Assembly: GCA_021772935.1 (NCBI GenBank)
Contig: JAJFLA010000041.1
Coordinates: 1 to 64,000, forward strand
Length of the DNA: 64,000 bases
DNA from: Gammaproteobacteria bacterium
GTDB taxonomy: Bacteria > Pseudomonadota > Gammaproteobacteria > Xanthomonadales > SZUA-36
Direction of reading: 5' to 3'
Of the stretch, positions 53,764-62,734 are shown piece after piece. The notes beneath the pieces were generated by a model. That model was given only the letters and a program-made list of their open reading frames with translations. It had not been told where the DNA came from and did not search any database. Each line of letters begins with the position of its first letter. Position 1 is the stretch's first letter. Made by a program: the position numbers and the translations under genes.

Positions 53764-56103
53764 ATGCATCGTTCTCCTTCATTAGTCCATACATTGTTTG
53801 TCACAGTGATGGCCAGGGAGAAGTTTCGGATACTGTCACTGTTCACGATTCTTACAGCCCTGCTTCTGACCCCCATTTTATTTAGCAGTTACCGATTTGA
53901 TAGTTGGCCGCTTGTTTTTGAATTCTGTATTTCTACAACAATTATCGTTGTATTCCTCACAGCATTACGTCACGCCTGTTTTCACTTCCGCTCACTAAGC
54001 CCAATATTCTGGCTGCTGTTAGTCGTCATTTTCGTGATCAGATTGACCTGGTTCCTGGTAGTAGACTTCTCGGGAGAGGGTTTTACCGATAATTTCTATG
54101 CGCATATTAATGTCCAGGCATTACATGTGGCTTTCCGGGAATACTCGGGTAAGCTGTTGTTGGCGTTGATGCTTTTGACACTGACTAGTGTGGCAATTGT
54201 GTTATTGCAACCGAAATCTTCAGTTAAATCACGCTCAGCCTTTGCAACGATTACTGTGGCACTTCTACTGTTTTACTTTATTCCTTATGTCAGTATTGAA
54301 CAGCAACTTCTGTACAACTATCTACAGTTTCAAGATGCGATAAAGCCCGGCAAGCTCAGCCCGGCAGATGTTATCGACCTGGAGCAATCCGGTCTGGTAA
54401 AACTTGGCGGCAATGAGAAATCGGAAATAATTGCGACGCCGGGAGCAACAAAAAAAAACCTGATCCTCATGTACCTGGAGTCATTTCATCTGGCATTCAC
54501 CGATGATGGCCCACTGCCTGATCTGACACCGAACATCAACCGCCTTAAACGCGAGTACGGGCACCACTCAAATTGGTTGTCATCGGCTGATCAAACCATG
54601 GAAGCGATAATCAGCACACAGTGTGGCGCGCTTATTTCGAGCCCACAAGGCAGCAACACCTTCGCCAATACACACTCGATCCTTCCGCGACTGGCCTGTC
54701 TGCCAGATGTTCTGCACGAGGCGGGTTATTACCAGGTTTTCTTTGGAGGATTTGACAAACACTTTTCCGGTAAAAACCTTTTCTTTACTGAACATGGCTA
54801 TGATGAGGTCACAGGTTGGGAGGATTGGCAACAGCGTGGGTTTGCAAATAGGGATGGTTACTGGGGCTTGTCGGATGAGGACCTTTTCGAGCAAGCCACA
54901 GAGCGTATCCGTGCAATGGTTTCCACAAGCACAGAGCAACCTTTTAATCTAACCCTATTGACCTTGAGCACTCACCCACCCGGCTTTTCTGCATCTTCAT
55001 GTACGCCGTATGCAACAAACCCGAATGGATCCAGACTATTAGAGGCCATACATTGTACCGACCAATTAGTGGGCAGGTTCGTCAGGCAAATGCAATCCGG
55101 TCAGCTACTTGAAAACACCACGCTGGTCATTATTGGGGACCACGATATTTTTAACCTGCCAGAAGTGCGTGAACACTTTCCCAACCTGGATGTAGACCCT
55201 CGCCTGCTCAATATCATCATTGATCCGGATCTGTTGTTTTCCTATCCAGAGCAAGTCAATGTCGCTTATGACCTGGCACCGACACTACTCGACATACTAC
55301 AGGTCGATCACAATACACAGTTTACTTGGGGTATTTCAGTATTTGCTCGGCGCAATTACCACGTAAGTCGCCGTTTTCGGGGTCCTGACACTAATAAGCT
55401 GGACTTTCATGTCACAGCCAATCGGGAGTGCCGCCAACAACAAGGACCACTAACCATTCCCCTGGATGACTGTGAACACAACCGACTACTCAGTTTGTCA
55501 GACAAGTACCTGTATGGGTTTTATGATGAAGAGGTGATACAGCCGGGTCTGTGTAACGCCGAGCAGGATGTGCAAGTCGAGGTCGGGACGCAACTGGAGC
55601 CGGTATCTATCCGCTTTATGGGTGCCGAACTGGCGAACTCCTTTGCCCACAAAGGCAGGCCCTTAGTACCAACAAGTCCAGGGTTTTACCTGTTTATCAA
55701 GGCCTCCCATTCAACAGCGCCATCATACAATTTCTATGGATTGGACCATGTCTATTGGCAAATGAGGTTGGTCGATACCTTGATGGAATTAAATGCTACG
55801 GATCAACTCATTCTGGTTTACAAACCGAACGATGGCATCACGATAATTGAGCCCCTTGAGCGGTTAATGCGTGACTATGGCTTCAGTGAGCAAGATCTCA
55901 CTCAGCCTTTTGTTGTAATAACAAATGGTAATCCCGGTCCAGGTCAGGTTTTCCTTGATCGTGGCGATGTCAGGGCCACACTCACGCTATCTTCAGCAGA
56001 CTGCACTGCGTTGATTAAAACCGAGACGAATAAGCCGGTGCTCGACAAGCCAGCTATGGATACTTTGCTGACACCCTATAAAGAGAAGTACCCTGATATC
56101 TAG
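53764..56103 (+). CDS. Sulfatase-fold membrane transferase (OpgB/LTA-synthase-like)
   Basis: A 779-residue inner-membrane protein. The first 190 residues carry about five hydrophobic helices. The sulfatase/alkaline-phosphatase domain (about 230 to 560) shows LILMYLESFHL (metal Glu), SSADQTMEAIISTQCG (probable catalytic Thr) and IIGDHDIFNLPEVREHF (metal Asp-His). Such proteins transfer phosphoglycerol or phosphoethanolamine to envelope glycans or lipids. The C-terminal region (about 570 to 779) is not part of that domain and I do not recognise it. Start may alternatively be the ATG at residue 16. A sugar- or lipid-modification role is likely; the donor and acceptor are unknown. Confidence 0.8.
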   Translation: MHRSPSLVHTLFVTVMAREKFRILSLFTILTALLLTPILFSSYRFDSWPLVFEFCISTTIIVVFLTALRHACFHFRSLSPIFWLLLVVIFVIRLTWFLVVDFSGEGFTDNFYAHINVQALHVAFREYSGKLLLALMLLTLTSVAIVLLQPKSSVKSRSAFATITVALLLFYFIPYVSIEQQLLYNYLQFQDAIKPGKLSPADVIDLEQSGLVKLGGNEKSEIIATPGATKKNLILMYLESFHLAFTDDGPLPDLTPNINRLKREYGHHSNWLSSADQTMEAIISTQCGALISSPQGSNTFANTHSILPRLACLPDVLHEAGYYQVFFGGFDKHFSGKNLFFTEHGYDEVTGWEDWQQRGFANRDGYWGLSDEDLFEQATERIRAMVSTSTEQPFNLTLLTLSTHPPGFSASSCTPYATNPNGSRLLEAIHCTDQLVGRFVRQMQSGQLLENTTLVIIGDHDIFNLPEVREHFPNLDVDPRLLNIIIDPDLLFSYPEQVNVAYDLAPTLLDILQVDHNTQFTWGISVFARRNYHVSRRFRGPDTNKLDFHVTANRECRQQQGPLTIPLDDCEHNRLLSLSDKYLYGFYDEEVIQPGLCNAEQDVQVEVGTQLEPVSIRFMGAELANSFAHKGRPLVPTSPGFYLFIKASHSTAPSYNFYGLDHVYWQMRLVDTLMELNATDQLILVYKPNDGITIIEPLERLMRDYGFSEQDLTQPFVVITNGNPGPGQVFLDRGDVRATLTLSSADCTALIKTETNKPVLDKPAMDTLLTPYKEKYPDI

Positions 56104-56180
56104 GGGGGCGATCTGCGGATATTGAACGACGCCTACCTCATCATTTAAGTCTGATCCTTATTTTGTAAATCAAAAAATAC

Positions 56181-56209
56181 TTGACATGGGACGTTTACAT
56201 CTCTATATA
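56181..56209 (+). promoter_or_regulatory. Sigma70 promoter of the membrane/XRE operon
   Basis: TTGACA (56181-56186) and TATATA (56204-56209) are 17 bases apart, one mismatch from consensus in the -10 box. The start codon of the first gene is 81 bases downstream, with GAAGGAGATT just before it. This is the clearest promoter in the window. Confidence 0.85.
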
Positions 56210-56223
56210 TAACCTATAGGTTA
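56210..56223. promoter_or_regulatory. 14-bp palindromic operator at the transcription start
   Basis: TAACCTATAGGTTA is a perfect 14-bp palindrome abutting the -10 box, so it covers the expected transcription start. It is a natural binding site for the XRE repressor encoded two reading frames downstream, giving autoregulation. Binding is inferred from position and symmetry. Confidence 0.65.
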
Positions 56224-56289
56224 CTTTTTGATACCTTATCCACCCATTAAGAACCCTAAACATTACATACCTTATGAAGGAGATTATTA

Positions 56290-56757
56290 ATGACCAGCAA
56301 GAAAAATATGTCTGTCGCAGAGCATATCGACAAAATGATGCAAATAGTGGCTTTGGCAACTTTTTTGGTCGCAGTCATCTATGCCATCGCAACTGCCAAA
56401 CTTTTAGTAACAGAAGAGACTGGTGATGTTTTAGACATCATTTCCAAAGTATTGGGGATCCTGATCTTTGTCCTGGTTCTGCCGGGGTTTATTAAATTCA
56501 TGAACCTGAAAAGGAAAAACCTGGAGGCCTGTCGCGAGCCAGAAAGTTTTGTTGTTGAAATGTTTAACAAGGCCACCGGAAAAGCATTTCAGTTTACATT
56601 TCTCTTTCTCATTTTCTTTGAGATTTTGAGCAAAAATTACCTGGCCGACCTGCCCGGTGAATTTTTTGTCAAAGTAATCGTATCGGTAACCCTGGCAGTT
56701 TTCAGCATAAGCTTTTTCTTCTTAAACCGCTCCGGGGATATTGGAGATGACGAATGA
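56290..56757 (+). CDS. Four-helix membrane protein of unknown function
   Basis: A 155-residue protein with hydrophobic segments at about 17 to 35, 50 to 68, 95 to 113 and 125 to 145, and charged loops. No signal cleavage site or family is recognised. AAGGAG lies 8 bases before the ATG. It overlaps the XRE gene by 4 bases. Pairs of such membrane proteins with a small XRE regulator are widespread in bacteria and archaea, without an agreed function. Confidence 0.7.
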   Translation: MTSKKNMSVAEHIDKMMQIVALATFLVAVIYAIATAKLLVTEETGDVLDIISKVLGILIFVLVLPGFIKFMNLKRKNLEACREPESFVVEMFNKATGKAFQFTFLFLIFFEILSKNYLADLPGEFFVKVIVSVTLAVFSISFFFLNRSGDIGDDE

Positions 56758-56960
56758 ATCGCGAACTTTCCAACAGGATTCGGGTGTTTCGCGCAGAGCA
56801 CCGGATGAGCCAGGCCGATTTGGCCGAAGCCATCGGCGTTACGCGCAAGACCATTAATACAATTGAGGTTGGAAAATTTGTCCCCTCAACAATCATTGCC
56901 CTGAAAATTGCACATTATTTTAATGCGGCGGTCGAAGAAATTTTTTCACTCAAAACCTGA
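56754..56960 (+). CDS. Small XRE-family HTH regulator
   Basis: A 68-residue Cro/CI-type protein that is nothing but a DNA-binding domain: IRVFRAEHRMSQADLAEAIG, VTRKTINTIEVGKFVPSTII, ALKIAHYFNAAVEEIFSL. The start overlaps the membrane-protein stop (ATGA). It probably dimerises on the 14-bp palindrome upstream of the operon. Confidence 0.92.
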   Translation: MNRELSNRIRVFRAEHRMSQADLAEAIGVTRKTINTIEVGKFVPSTIIALKIAHYFNAAVEEIFSLKT

Positions 56961-57007
56961 TCAGAATTGATCACGACAACTCAAGGGAAGCTAAAAAGGA
57001 AAATATT

Positions 57008-57232
57008 ATGACCGGTAAAAAACCTACAACATTAATACTTGGAAATGCCCTCGCCTGGGCAGCGGCAATTCTCGGTACCGCCTATTTCACTCGCGGCACG
57101 GTGGATAAGGACACCAGCTTTATGATCACCCTGTTCCTGATCACCGGCTGGTTTACCGTAAACGGTCTGCTGACTGCCAGGTCTGGCGCAACTCGAAAGG
57201 GGCTCGCCTGCATCAAGAAACGCTATTGGTAA
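57008..57232 (+). CDS. Small two-helix membrane protein
   Basis: A 74-residue protein with two hydrophobic segments (about 7 to 25 and 38 to 57) and a basic C-terminus. AAGGAAAAT supplies a ribosome site. It lies 47 bases after the XRE gene on the same strand and is probably the third gene of that operon. No family recognised. Confidence 0.6.
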   Translation: MTGKKPTTLILGNALAWAAAILGTAYFTRGTVDKDTSFMITLFLITGWFTVNGLLTARSGATRKGLACIKKRYW

Positions 57233-57263
57233 AATCAGCACCCAACAGGGGTCGAGCACAACA

Positions 57264-57335
57264 GGGGTCGGATTCAAATGCAACATACACCAGTCAATGA
57301 ATCACAAAGCCTCAAATGCATTTGAGTCCGACCCC
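57264..57335 (+). repeat. Palindromic repeat unit with compensatory base change
   Basis: A 72-bp unit of the dispersed family. The left arm is GGGGTCGGATTCAAATGCA and the right arm is TGCATTTGAGTCCGACCCC: the A-T pair of other units is a G-C pair here, so both sides changed together. The loop again holds ACACCAGTCAAT. A truncated left arm, AGGGGTCGAGCAC, precedes it at 57247. It separates the XRE operon from the convergent ankyrin gene. Confidence 0.88.
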
Positions 57336-57351
57336 AGTTTAGTTTTGTCAC

Positions 57352-58020
57352 CTATTTTTGCTTGTGTTTCAAAAACTCATGTTTCTCAAGTCGGGTACGA
57401 ATAGTTTCATCTTTTGCCAGTGTAATGGCGGTCGCGCCGTCATCTGCTGTTTGTTCCGGGTTGGCACCAAAGTCGAGCAATATATCCAACATACATGTTT
57501 CGCCAACTTTTGCTGCCGCTTGTAATGCCGTCCAACCACCCTTTTGACGGGCATCAACATTCGCCCCCCGTTGCAAAAGCAGCTTGATAATCTCAACGGA
57601 ACCACCGGCCACAGCGCTATGCAATGGCTGTACCTGGCTGGGGTTATCTGCAACCGCATTGACATCTGCGCCAGCGTCAACAAGCAAGCTTGCACTCGGT
57701 TTTTGATTAAAAAAAGCAGCCAGGTGTAGCGCGGTAAAACCATCGGCAGAATGGATCTCTTCAGGACGCAGGTTTTTGAGGTTATTTATCACTTGTTGTT
57801 CATCACCAAGCGCCGCTGCTTCGAATAGATCAAATTCTGTGATTTGATTTCTGAGTAACTGAAACATATCGGCTTTGCCGTAATACAGCGCCGTCATCAT
57901 GGCAGAAACACCATTTTCATTACGGGACAATGCAACTGTCCGATTGGACCTAAACAACTGTTGTAACTGGCCGGAATCTCCGTTGGCGATTACATCAAAG
58001 ATGTCAGATGTCTTTTTCAA
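57352..58020 (-). CDS. Ankyrin-repeat protein
   Basis: A 222-residue soluble protein with about five ankyrin repeats. The best are DGFTALHLAAFFNQKPSASLLVDAGADVNA, QPLHSAVAGGSVEIIKLLLQRGANVDA, and GGWTALQAAAKVGETCMLDILLDFGANPEQ. No signal peptide is visible. It lies 65 bases downstream of lysS on the same strand; coupling with lysS is possible but nothing shows it. The binding partner is unknown. Confidence 0.85.
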   Translation of the reverse strand: MKKTSDIFDVIANGDSGQLQQLFRSNRTVALSRNENGVSAMMTALYYGKADMFQLLRNQITEFDLFEAAALGDEQQVINNLKNLRPEEIHSADGFTALHLAAFFNQKPSASLLVDAGADVNAVADNPSQVQPLHSAVAGGSVEIIKLLLQRGANVDARQKGGWTALQAAAKVGETCMLDILLDFGANPEQTADDGATAITLAKDETIRTRLEKHEFLKHKQK

Positions 58021-58085
58021 TAAGTTTTTTCCATCAATGAGATCTGCTCGGCTTCGGCCTTCCTATTTTGAAAACGCCCTCTTTC

Positions 58086-59612
58086 CTAGGCTTCCGGGCG
58101 CATATGCGGAAACAATAATACATCACGGATGGAGGCTGAGTCGGTCAACAGCATGACCAGGCGGTCGATACCAATGCCCTCACCTGCCGTGGGTGGCATA
58201 CCGTATTCCAGTGCGCGAATGTAATCGGCGTCATAGTGCATGGCCTCCAGATCACCGGCATCTTTTTGTGATACCTGTTCCTGAAAACGGGCAGCCTGGT
58301 CTTCCGGATCATTTAACTCCGAAAAGCCGTTGGCGATCTCTCGACCTGCTATGAATAACTCGAATCGATCCGTAATCATTGGATTGTCATCATTGCGACG
58401 TGACAGTGGTGAAACCTCGGTCGGGTAGGAGGTAATAAATGTTGGATCAGCCAATTTTGATTCAACCGTCGCTTCAAACAGTTCGATCAATAATTTGCCT
58501 TCACCCCAGCTATTATCGATGTGAATCTCACGCGCAGCGCACTCAGTTTTAAGTGTCTCCATATCCCATAAGTCTGAGTCTGCCAGTTCCGGGTTGTACT
58601 TTCTCACTGACTCTTCCACCGTCATGCGGTCAAAGCGTGAACCGTAATCAATGTCCTGGCCCTCGTAGGTCACTGTCGTGCCGCCGCAAACTTCCAATGT
58701 CAACTCACGCAGCATGGTTTCGGTCAAATCCATCAGATCATTGTAATTGGCATAGGCCCAATAGAATTCAAGCATGGTAAATTCAGGGTTATGTCGTGTT
58801 GAGACACCTTCATTACGAAAATTTCGATTGATTTCATAAACCCGGTCTAATCCACCAACCGTCAGACGCTTTAAATACAATTCGGGTGCTACCCGCAAAA
58901 ACATTGGCAGGTCTAACGCGTTGTGATGGGTTACAAAAGGTCTTGCCGTGGCACCACCGGGTATCGGGTGCATCATAGGTGTTTCAACTTCCAGAAACTC
59001 CCTACCATCAGCCTCCATGAAGTCTCTGATAAATTTGATGATTTTTGATCTTATACGAAATGTGTTTCGTGATTGTTCATTCATGATCAAATCTACGTAA
59101 CGCTGACGATAACGGGTTTCAGTATCGGTCAGACCATGAAACTTTTCCGGTAGCGGACGCAGCGATTTACTCAATAAACGCAACTCAGTTGGCTTTACCG
59201 ACAGCTCGCCTTTCTGGGTCCGGAAGATCGAACCGCTGCCACCTATAATGTCACCGATATCCCACTGCTTGAACTGCTGGTAGTGGCCTTCGGGCAGGTT
59301 GTCCCGTTGCACCACAAACTGCATGTTGCCAGTGCCATCCTGTACTTTCACAAACGCAATCTTGCCCATCACACGCTTGGCCAGCATACGACCAGCCAGT
59401 GCGAATGTTTCATCAACCCCGGCCAGGGCTTCAGTATCATCCTCCACGAAGCGCTGATGCAGTACAGCGGCGTTGGTATTAGGGCGAAAATCATTTGGGT
59501 AAGCGTTGCCTTCCGCTTTTAAGTTGTGCAGTTTTTCCCGTCGCTCCGCTATCAGACGGTTTTCATCCACTACCTTGCTGTCGTTGGTATTCTTTTGGTT
59601 TTGTTTGCTCAC
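58086..59612 (-). CDS. lysS: Lysyl-tRNA synthetase, class II
   Basis: A 508-residue enzyme charging tRNA-Lys. The N-terminal OB-fold anticodon domain is about 60 to 165. Class II motifs are motif 2 ([20 protein letters not shown], then [10 protein letters not shown]) and motif 3 ([16 protein letters not shown]). It is downstream of prfB, the usual gene order, but a 149-base interval with a palindromic repeat separates them here. Confidence 0.97.
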   Translation of the reverse strand: MSKQNQKNTNDSKVVDENRLIAERREKLHNLKAEGNAYPNDFRPNTNAAVLHQRFVEDDTEALAGVDETFALAGRMLAKRVMGKIAFVKVQDGTGNMQFVVQRDNLPEGHYQQFKQWDIGDIIGGSGSIFRTQKGELSVKPTELRLLSKSLRPLPEKFHGLTDTETRYRQRYVDLIMNEQSRNTFRIRSKIIKFIRDFMEADGREFLEVETPMMHPIPGGATARPFVTHHNALDLPMFLRVAPELYLKRLTVGGLDRVYEINRNFRNEGVSTRHNPEFTMLEFYWAYANYNDLMDLTETMLRELTLEVCGGTTVTYEGQDIDYGSRFDRMTVEESVRKYNPELADSDLWDMETLKTECAAREIHIDNSWGEGKLLIELFEATVESKLADPTFITSYPTEVSPLSRRNDDNPMITDRFELFIAGREIANGFSELNDPEDQAARFQEQVSQKDAGDLEAMHYDADYIRALEYGMPPTAGEGIGIDRLVMLLTDSASIRDVLLFPHMRPEA

Positions 59613-59630
59613 GCGTAAATTCCTGTTCCA

Positions 59631-59768
59631 TGGCAGGGGTCAGACTCATGGCAGGGGTCAGACTCAAATGCTTCATACTGCGGTGAATTAACGAACGGTA
59701 TTTTGTGCATTTGAATCTGACCCCATTAGTCTGGTATTTTGTGCATTTAAATCTGACCCAATTAGTCT
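59631..59768 (+). repeat. Rearranged palindromic repeat between lysS and prfB
   Basis: A 71-bp unit (59654-59724) of the dispersed family, with a diverged loop, is flanked by tandem duplications. On the left an 18-base block is repeated exactly (59631-59648 and 59649-59666). On the right a 36-base block (59697-59732) recurs at 59733-59768 with two mismatches and carries the last three codons and stop of prfB (complement of ATTAGTCT). Slippage or repeated excision/insertion at this spot is likely. Confidence 0.85.
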
Positions 59769-60863
59769 GAGAGGCCCTGTTTCAGGGACGCCTCTACAAA
59801 TTGATCCAGATCGCCGTCCAATACAGCCTGGGTATTACCTGTTTCCACGTTGGTACGTAGGTCCTTGATACGGGACTGATCCAGTACATAAGAGCGAATC
59901 TGACTACCCCAGCCGATATCTGATTTTGAATCTTCCAGTTGCTGACTCTCAGCATTACGTTTCATTAATTCCAACTCGTACAGTTTAGCGCGCAATTGCT
60001 TCATCGCGTGGTCTTTGTTTTTATGCTGTGAACGATCGTTCTGACACTGCACCACCGTATTGGTGGGTGTGTGGGTGATACGCACCGCTGATTCGGTCCG
60101 GTTAACGTGCTGTCCACCCGCCCCGGATGCCCGGTATACATCAATCCGCAAATCAGCCGGGTTGATGTCAATATCAATATTATCATCCACCTCAGGTGAC
60201 ACAAACACAGCAGCAAACGATGTGTGACGCCGGTTTCCTGAATCAAAGGGTGATTTTCTCACCAGACGGTGTACCCCGATTTCTGTCTTGCACCAACCAT
60301 ACGCATAGTCACCGGTAACGTGGATAGTGGCACTTTTGATACCGGCGACATCCCCCGCAGATACTTCGATCAACTCACCCTTCCAGCCGCGCCGCTCAAC
60401 CCAGCGAAGATACATGCGCAACAACATTTCTGCCCAATCCTGAGCCTCTGTTCCACCTGAACCTGACTGGATTTCCAAATAACAGGGATTGGCATCAACT
60501 TCACCCCTGAACATACGCTGAAATTCCAGTTTACCAACTTCACTGTCTATGTCATTGAGCTCTGTTACCACCGACTCCAGGATTTCTTCATCCTCTTCAT
60601 CGATCGCCATCTCCAGCATTTCAGCATTATCAGCCAGCGATTGTGAAACCCTTTCAAGGGTGCCGACGATAGCATCAAGCTGGGCTCGTTCACGCCCCAG
60701 CGCCTGTGCATTTGCCGGATCGTTCCATACCTCCGGGCTTTCTAGCTCGCGATTAACTTCTTCCAGCCGGTCTTTATTGCCGGCATAGTCAAAGATACCC
60801 CCTGAGTGCCGTTGAGCGCTGCTGCAGATCTTCAAGTTGGTTGCTTATCTGATTTGTTTCCAC
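59762..60863 (-). CDS. prfB: Peptide chain release factor 2, with programmed +1 frameshift
   Basis: RF2 of 366 residues once the frameshift is counted. It recognises UGA and UAA; the specificity tripeptide SPF is present (RKSPFDSG), as is the catalytic GGQ loop ([11 protein letters not shown]). The reading frame from GTG 60863 encodes [17 protein letters not shown], then TALRGYL, and meets an in-frame TGA at 60789-60791. A +1 shift there continues with [11 protein letters not shown]. Without the shift only a fragment starting in the second frame would be seen. Neighbours are recJ upstream and lysS downstream. Confidence 0.96.
60788..60803 (-). promoter_or_regulatory. prfB autoregulatory frameshift site
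   Basis: Read on the minus strand: an internal Shine-Dalgarno AGGGGG (60803-60798), the spacer TAT, then CTT TGA C (60794-60788). This is the known RF2 frameshift signal, in which low RF2 lets the ribosome slip from CTT to TTT and bypass the UGA. Confidence 0.96.
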
Positions 60864-60908
60864 ACTGACTACCCTGAATCGCTAAGTTTAAAGCGGTGCA
60901 TTTTACAA

Positions 60909-60979
60909 GGGGTCAGATTCAAATGCATCACACACCAGTCAATCATCACACAAGCTTATGTGCATTTGAGTCTGACCCC
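60909..60979 (+). repeat. Palindromic repeat unit between prfB and recJ
   Basis: A 71-bp unit with left arm GGGGTCAGATTCAAATGCA (60909-60927) and right arm TGCATTTGAGTCTGACCCC (60961-60979), and a 33-base loop with ACACCAGTCAAT. It sits 10 bases from the recJ stop codon. On the minus-strand operon it forms a hairpin between the recJ stop and the prfB start region. Confidence 0.9.
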
Positions 60980-60989
60980 GGCCTCTGAA

Positions 60990-62723
60990 CTAAAGAATTT
61001 GCTCTACCATCAACTGACAGGTCTTACGACCACGAAAATGATTGATATCCAGTTTGTAAATGAATTCAACGGTATCTGAATCCGGTAAGTCCTCTGGCAA
61101 ACGACCAAATGCAATTGCATCAATACTGGCGTGACCATCTACGGGCCGCAGTTGCATCTTGAGATGTGCGCCACCCACCACTCTTTTTTCTTCAATCACG
61201 AAACGGCCTTTGAATACTGGTTCAGGAAAATGCTGTCCCCAGGGGCCCAGCTTACGCAATTGCTCGGCGAAACCCAGGTCGATATCATCGGCCGATAGCT
61301 CACCATCGGTCAATATCTCGTTATTCAATGTCCTGTCTTGTAAGAAAAACTCAACCGATTCAATCAGCGCTTGTTTGAAGGACTCGAGTTGATCGGCAGG
61401 CAAGCTCAGGCCCGCCGCCATCGCGTGCCCGCCAAAAGCCGTGATCATGTTGGGGTGGCGCGTATCGATACGTGCTAATACGTCACGAATATGCAGACCA
61501 TTGAGCGAACGGGCCGAACCCTTGAGCACATCAGAATCATCTGACTCGGGTGCGAAAGCAAACACCGGCCGGTGTACTACATCCTTGATACGTGATGCGA
61601 CCAAACCGACGATACCCTGGTGCCAGTTGGCATCGTATAGACACAAACCAGCCGGCAATTCCTTATCTTTCAGAGCGGCCAACAACTGCTGTACCTGGTC
61701 AAGTGCCTGCTGTTGCATCTGTGCCTGGCGGGCGCGTCGATGGTGGTTCAACTCATCCAGTTCAGTAGCCAAAGTCATGGCTTCTTCACGATCATCTGTG
61801 ATCAGACAACGGATACCGACACTCATATCCTCCATCCGCCCTGCAGCATTCAGACGTGGCGCTACCGCAAATGCCAGATCAGAAGCCACCAAGTGACGGA
61901 AATCTTTCTTCCCCAGACGCAAAAGCGCCAACAAACCGGGGCTGCAAAGCCCCTGGCGGATACGATCCATACCCTGACGGATCAGGATGCGGTTATTGTT
62001 ATCCAGTGAAACCAGGTCGGCCACTGTGCCCAGTGCCACCAGATCCAGCAATCTCGCAAGGTTCGGTTCCTTACGCGGCAAAGTAAACCAATTGCGTTCA
62101 CGCAAGGCACTCCTGAGCACGCTCATCAGGTAAAAAACCACGCCAACACCGGCCAGGGCCTTGCTTTCGAACAAGTCCCCAGGACAATTTGGATTGACGA
62201 TGGCATCTGCCTCAGGTAACAACTCACCTGGCAGGTGGTGATCGGTGATCACAACCTTGCAACCCATCTGTCGGGCACGTTTCACGCCATCATTTGAGCT
62301 GATTCCTGAATCAACCGTGACCAGAACATCGGGTGGCTTAGAGGCCAGTGTTTCAACCAGTGCCAGACTGAGTCCATAACCGAACTCAAAGCGGTTGGGT
62401 ACACGGAAATCCACATTTTCCGCCGCCATCAGATGCAAAGCCCGCACAGCCAATGCAGTACCCGTGGCACCATCAGCATCAAAATCACCCACGATCAGTA
62501 TGCTTTGCCCCGATACCACTGCATCAGCCAGTATCTCAGCTGCTGCCTTTATACCGGATAACGCAGCCGGTGGCTGTAAACGGCCCAGTTTTAAGTCGAG
62601 GGATTTTTCGTCGACAATATTGCGTGCCAGAAGAATGCGTCGAATAACCGGGTGCAAGGATTCCGGCAGCGTGTCTGAAACAGATCGTGTGTCCCGTTGA
62701 CTGACCTTACGGCTGGCGTGCAA
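60990..62723 (-). CDS. recJ: Single-stranded-DNA exonuclease RecJ
   Basis: A 577-residue 5'-3' ssDNA exonuclease of the DHH family, used in RecF repair and mismatch repair. DHH motifs: VGDFDADGATGTAL, ITDHHLPGELLPEADAIVNPN, and APRLNAAGRM; DHHA1 region with NWHQGIVGLVASRI and GGHAMAAGLSL. Length matches the family. It lies 11 bases after greA and is in the same leftward run as prfB and lysS. Confidence 0.95.
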   Translation of the reverse strand: MHASRKVSQRDTRSVSDTLPESLHPVIRRILLARNIVDEKSLDLKLGRLQPPAALSGIKAAAEILADAVVSGQSILIVGDFDADGATGTALAVRALHLMAAENVDFRVPNRFEFGYGLSLALVETLASKPPDVLVTVDSGISSNDGVKRARQMGCKVVITDHHLPGELLPEADAIVNPNCPGDLFESKALAGVGVVFYLMSVLRSALRERNWFTLPRKEPNLARLLDLVALGTVADLVSLDNNNRILIRQGMDRIRQGLCSPGLLALLRLGKKDFRHLVASDLAFAVAPRLNAAGRMEDMSVGIRCLITDDREEAMTLATELDELNHHRRARQAQMQQQALDQVQQLLAALKDKELPAGLCLYDANWHQGIVGLVASRIKDVVHRPVFAFAPESDDSDVLKGSARSLNGLHIRDVLARIDTRHPNMITAFGGHAMAAGLSLPADQLESFKQALIESVEFFLQDRTLNNEILTDGELSADDIDLGFAEQLRKLGPWGQHFPEPVFKGRFVIEEKRVVGGAHLKMQLRPVDGHASIDAIAFGRLPEDLPDSDTVEFIYKLDINHFRGRKTCQLMVEQIL

Positions 62724-62734
62724 AAGGTTTGTCC

